From: Magnetococcales bacterium
GTDB lineage: Bacteria > Pseudomonadota > Magnetococcia > Magnetococcales > Magnetaquicoccaceae
DNA: 5,563 nucleotides
Direction of reading: 5' to 3'
NCBI GenBank assembly: GCA_015228895.1
Contig: JADGCR010000152.1
Coordinates: 1 to 5,563 of the forward strand
Of this stretch, positions 4,554-5,563 are shown piece after piece. Each line of letters begins with the position of its first letter. Position 1 is the stretch's first letter. The notes under the pieces are model-generated. The model did not search any database and had not been told where the DNA came from. It worked only from the letters and a program-made list of their open reading frames with translations. The translations under genes and the position numbers were made by a program.

Positions 4554-5563
4554 ATGATCAGACTGCAAGATATCCACCTGCGCCCAAAACTGACTGCCTT
4601 GTTGTTTCTGACCGGCTTGATCCCCCTGATGACCCTCTGGTGGATGGAGCGGCATCAAGCCGACCGGACTCTGACCCAACAAGCCACCTCTCGTGTCGAA
4701 ACCGCCCGCAATGTCGGCATCAGCAGCATCAAGCGTTATTTTTCCGAACGACGCGCCGACATGGAAACCCTGACCCAACTCGCCGCCGAGCGCCATCTGC
4801 AAGCCGTCCAACACCTGGAAACCTTGCGGGATCTGAAAAAAGCGCGCATCGAAGCCTATCTCGAACAACGCGTCACCGAAGTGGACCAATTGGCCGCCAA
4901 CGCGGACTTCATGAAACGGGTCGCCGCCATTGACTGGATTTTCCGTCAGGGGGGACGCAAAATCGACAACAAACATTGGCGTGAAACCGTGGAAGGTTTC
5001 TCTCCCCTCTACGATGGACAGAAAAACGCCTCCGGCCAGGAGGAGCTGTACTTTGTTTCGGCGCAGGGGGATGTTGTCTACTCCATGGCCCATCGCAGTG
5101 AGCTGGGGCAGAACGTCCTGCAAAAACCCTTGAGCGATACCGGACTGGCCAAGGCGTATCGCGCCGGCCTGGAGGGGGTGGCTCTCCTGGATTTTCAACC
5201 CTACGCCCCGGCCAACAACGCCTCGAACGCCTTTTTCGCGGCGCCGGTCAAAAAGGAAGGCACCACCATCGGCGTGGTCATCACCCGCGTCTCCCGCCAG
5301 GTGCTGACGCAACTCATGCAGGCCGGGATGCCGCCCGACGCGTTGGAAGAACACTATCTGGCGGCTGCCGATGGCCTCCGTTCCGATCCGGTCCTGACCA
5401 CGGGGGTCACCCCCAAGCCCCCCCTCCTGACAATCGCCCTGGAGGGCAAGACGGGCCATGGCAGCGCCATCGGCCTGCATGGTCAGCCGGTGGTGGCCGC
5501 CTGGGCACCCGTGACAGTCCGTGGCCTGCGCTGGGTCGTCATCGCCGAACGGGAACTCACCCG
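4554..5563 (+). CDS. Methyl-accepting chemotaxis protein with Cache-like periplasmic sensor (5' part, cut by window end)
   Basis: An open frame of 336 codons without a stop runs off the window. It starts 15 nt after the cheA stop with a weak site (GGAA, 4545-4548). Residues 14-30 (TALLFLTGLIPLMTLWW) are a first membrane segment after the basic N-terminus MIRLQDIHLRPK. A long helical stretch follows (about 35-125) with two similar units, IKRYFSERRADMETLTQLA (59-77) and IEAYLEQRVTEVDQLA (99-114). Next comes a Cache-type alpha/beta region (about 160-335): ELYFVSAQGDVVYSM (164-178), SELGQNVLQKPLSDTGLAKAY (about 182-202), FFAAPVKKEGTTIGVVITRV (about 227-246), and a second module ending VVAAWAPVTVRGLRWVVIAE. 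This is the usual layout of a dCache chemoreceptor, whose second membrane segment, HAMP and signalling domain would lie beyond 5563. A sensor kinase or diguanylate cyclase could share this N-terminus, but the position behind cheA makes an MCP the best reading. The ligand is unknown. Confidence 0.82.
   Translation, partial: MIRLQDIHLRPKLTALLFLTGLIPLMTLWWMERHQADRTLTQQATSRVETARNVGISSIKRYFSERRADMETLTQLAAERHLQAVQHLETLRDLKKARIEAYLEQRVTEVDQLAANADFMKRVAAIDWIFRQGGRKIDNKHWRETVEGFSPLYDGQKNASGQEELYFVSAQGDVVYSMAHRSELGQNVLQKPLSDTGLAKAYRAGLEGVALLDFQPYAPANNASNAFFAAPVKKEGTTIGVVITRVSRQVLTQLMQAGMPPDALEEHYLAAADGLRSDPVLTTGVTPKPPLLTIALEGKTGHGSAIGLHGQPVVAAWAPVTVRGLRWVVIAERELT

Noticed and set aside
2355..5480. Antisense open frame of 1041 codons on the - strand across cheA and the receptor gene
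   Set aside because: It is opposite two well-supported genes, its translation is low-complexity (rich in Gly, Gln, Asp, Val, His) without a recognisable domain, and such long mirror frames are common in GC-rich coding DNA.

Overview
The window looks like chromosomal DNA of a GC-rich, Gram-negative proteobacterium. It carries a signal-peptide-bearing outer-membrane beta-barrel ending in Phe, a ThiE/TenI-family protein, and a chemosensory operon in the order STAS - CheY - CheA - methyl-accepting chemotaxis protein (MCP). This order and CheA architecture occur in alphaproteobacterial and magnetotactic-coccus-type genomes. The placement is an impression from protein style, not a search result.

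Left part (1-1602). Bases 1-201 hold no gene I can support; they probably contain the upstream region of the first gene. The first gene (202-956) encodes a TorF/Gcw_chp-family (TIGR02001-like) putative porin. Its frame is broken at a run of ten G (369-378): signal peptide and first strands are in one frame, the remaining barrel is in the next. This is either a slippage-prone (phase-variable) tract, a fixed mutation, or a homopolymer sequencing error. Overlapping its 3' end is a ThiE/TenI-like TIM-barrel gene (about 919-1602), whose metal- and diphosphate-contacting motifs deviate from true thiamine-phosphate synthase. It ends with a nearly perfect 29-nt palindrome inside the coding region.

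Intergenic 1603-1694. A plausible sigma70-type promoter with an extended -10 carries a perfect 7-4-7 dyad in its spacer, followed by a strong Shine-Dalgarno. It looks like the control region of the chemotaxis operon.

Right part (1695-5563). Four tightly packed genes run on the + strand: a small STAS protein lacking the usual phosphorylatable Ser, a single-domain CheY receiver (overlapping the STAS stop by one base), a full-length CheA histidine kinase (P1-P2-P3-P4-P5), and the 5' part of a membrane chemoreceptor cut by the window end. CheA has a tandem repeat between P2 and P3 that resembles the MshEN fold. The likely flow is receptor signal to CheA autophosphorylation on His46, transfer to CheY Asp53, and output to a motor or other target, with the STAS protein as a non-phosphorylated partner. 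No CheW, CheR or CheB is inside the window.
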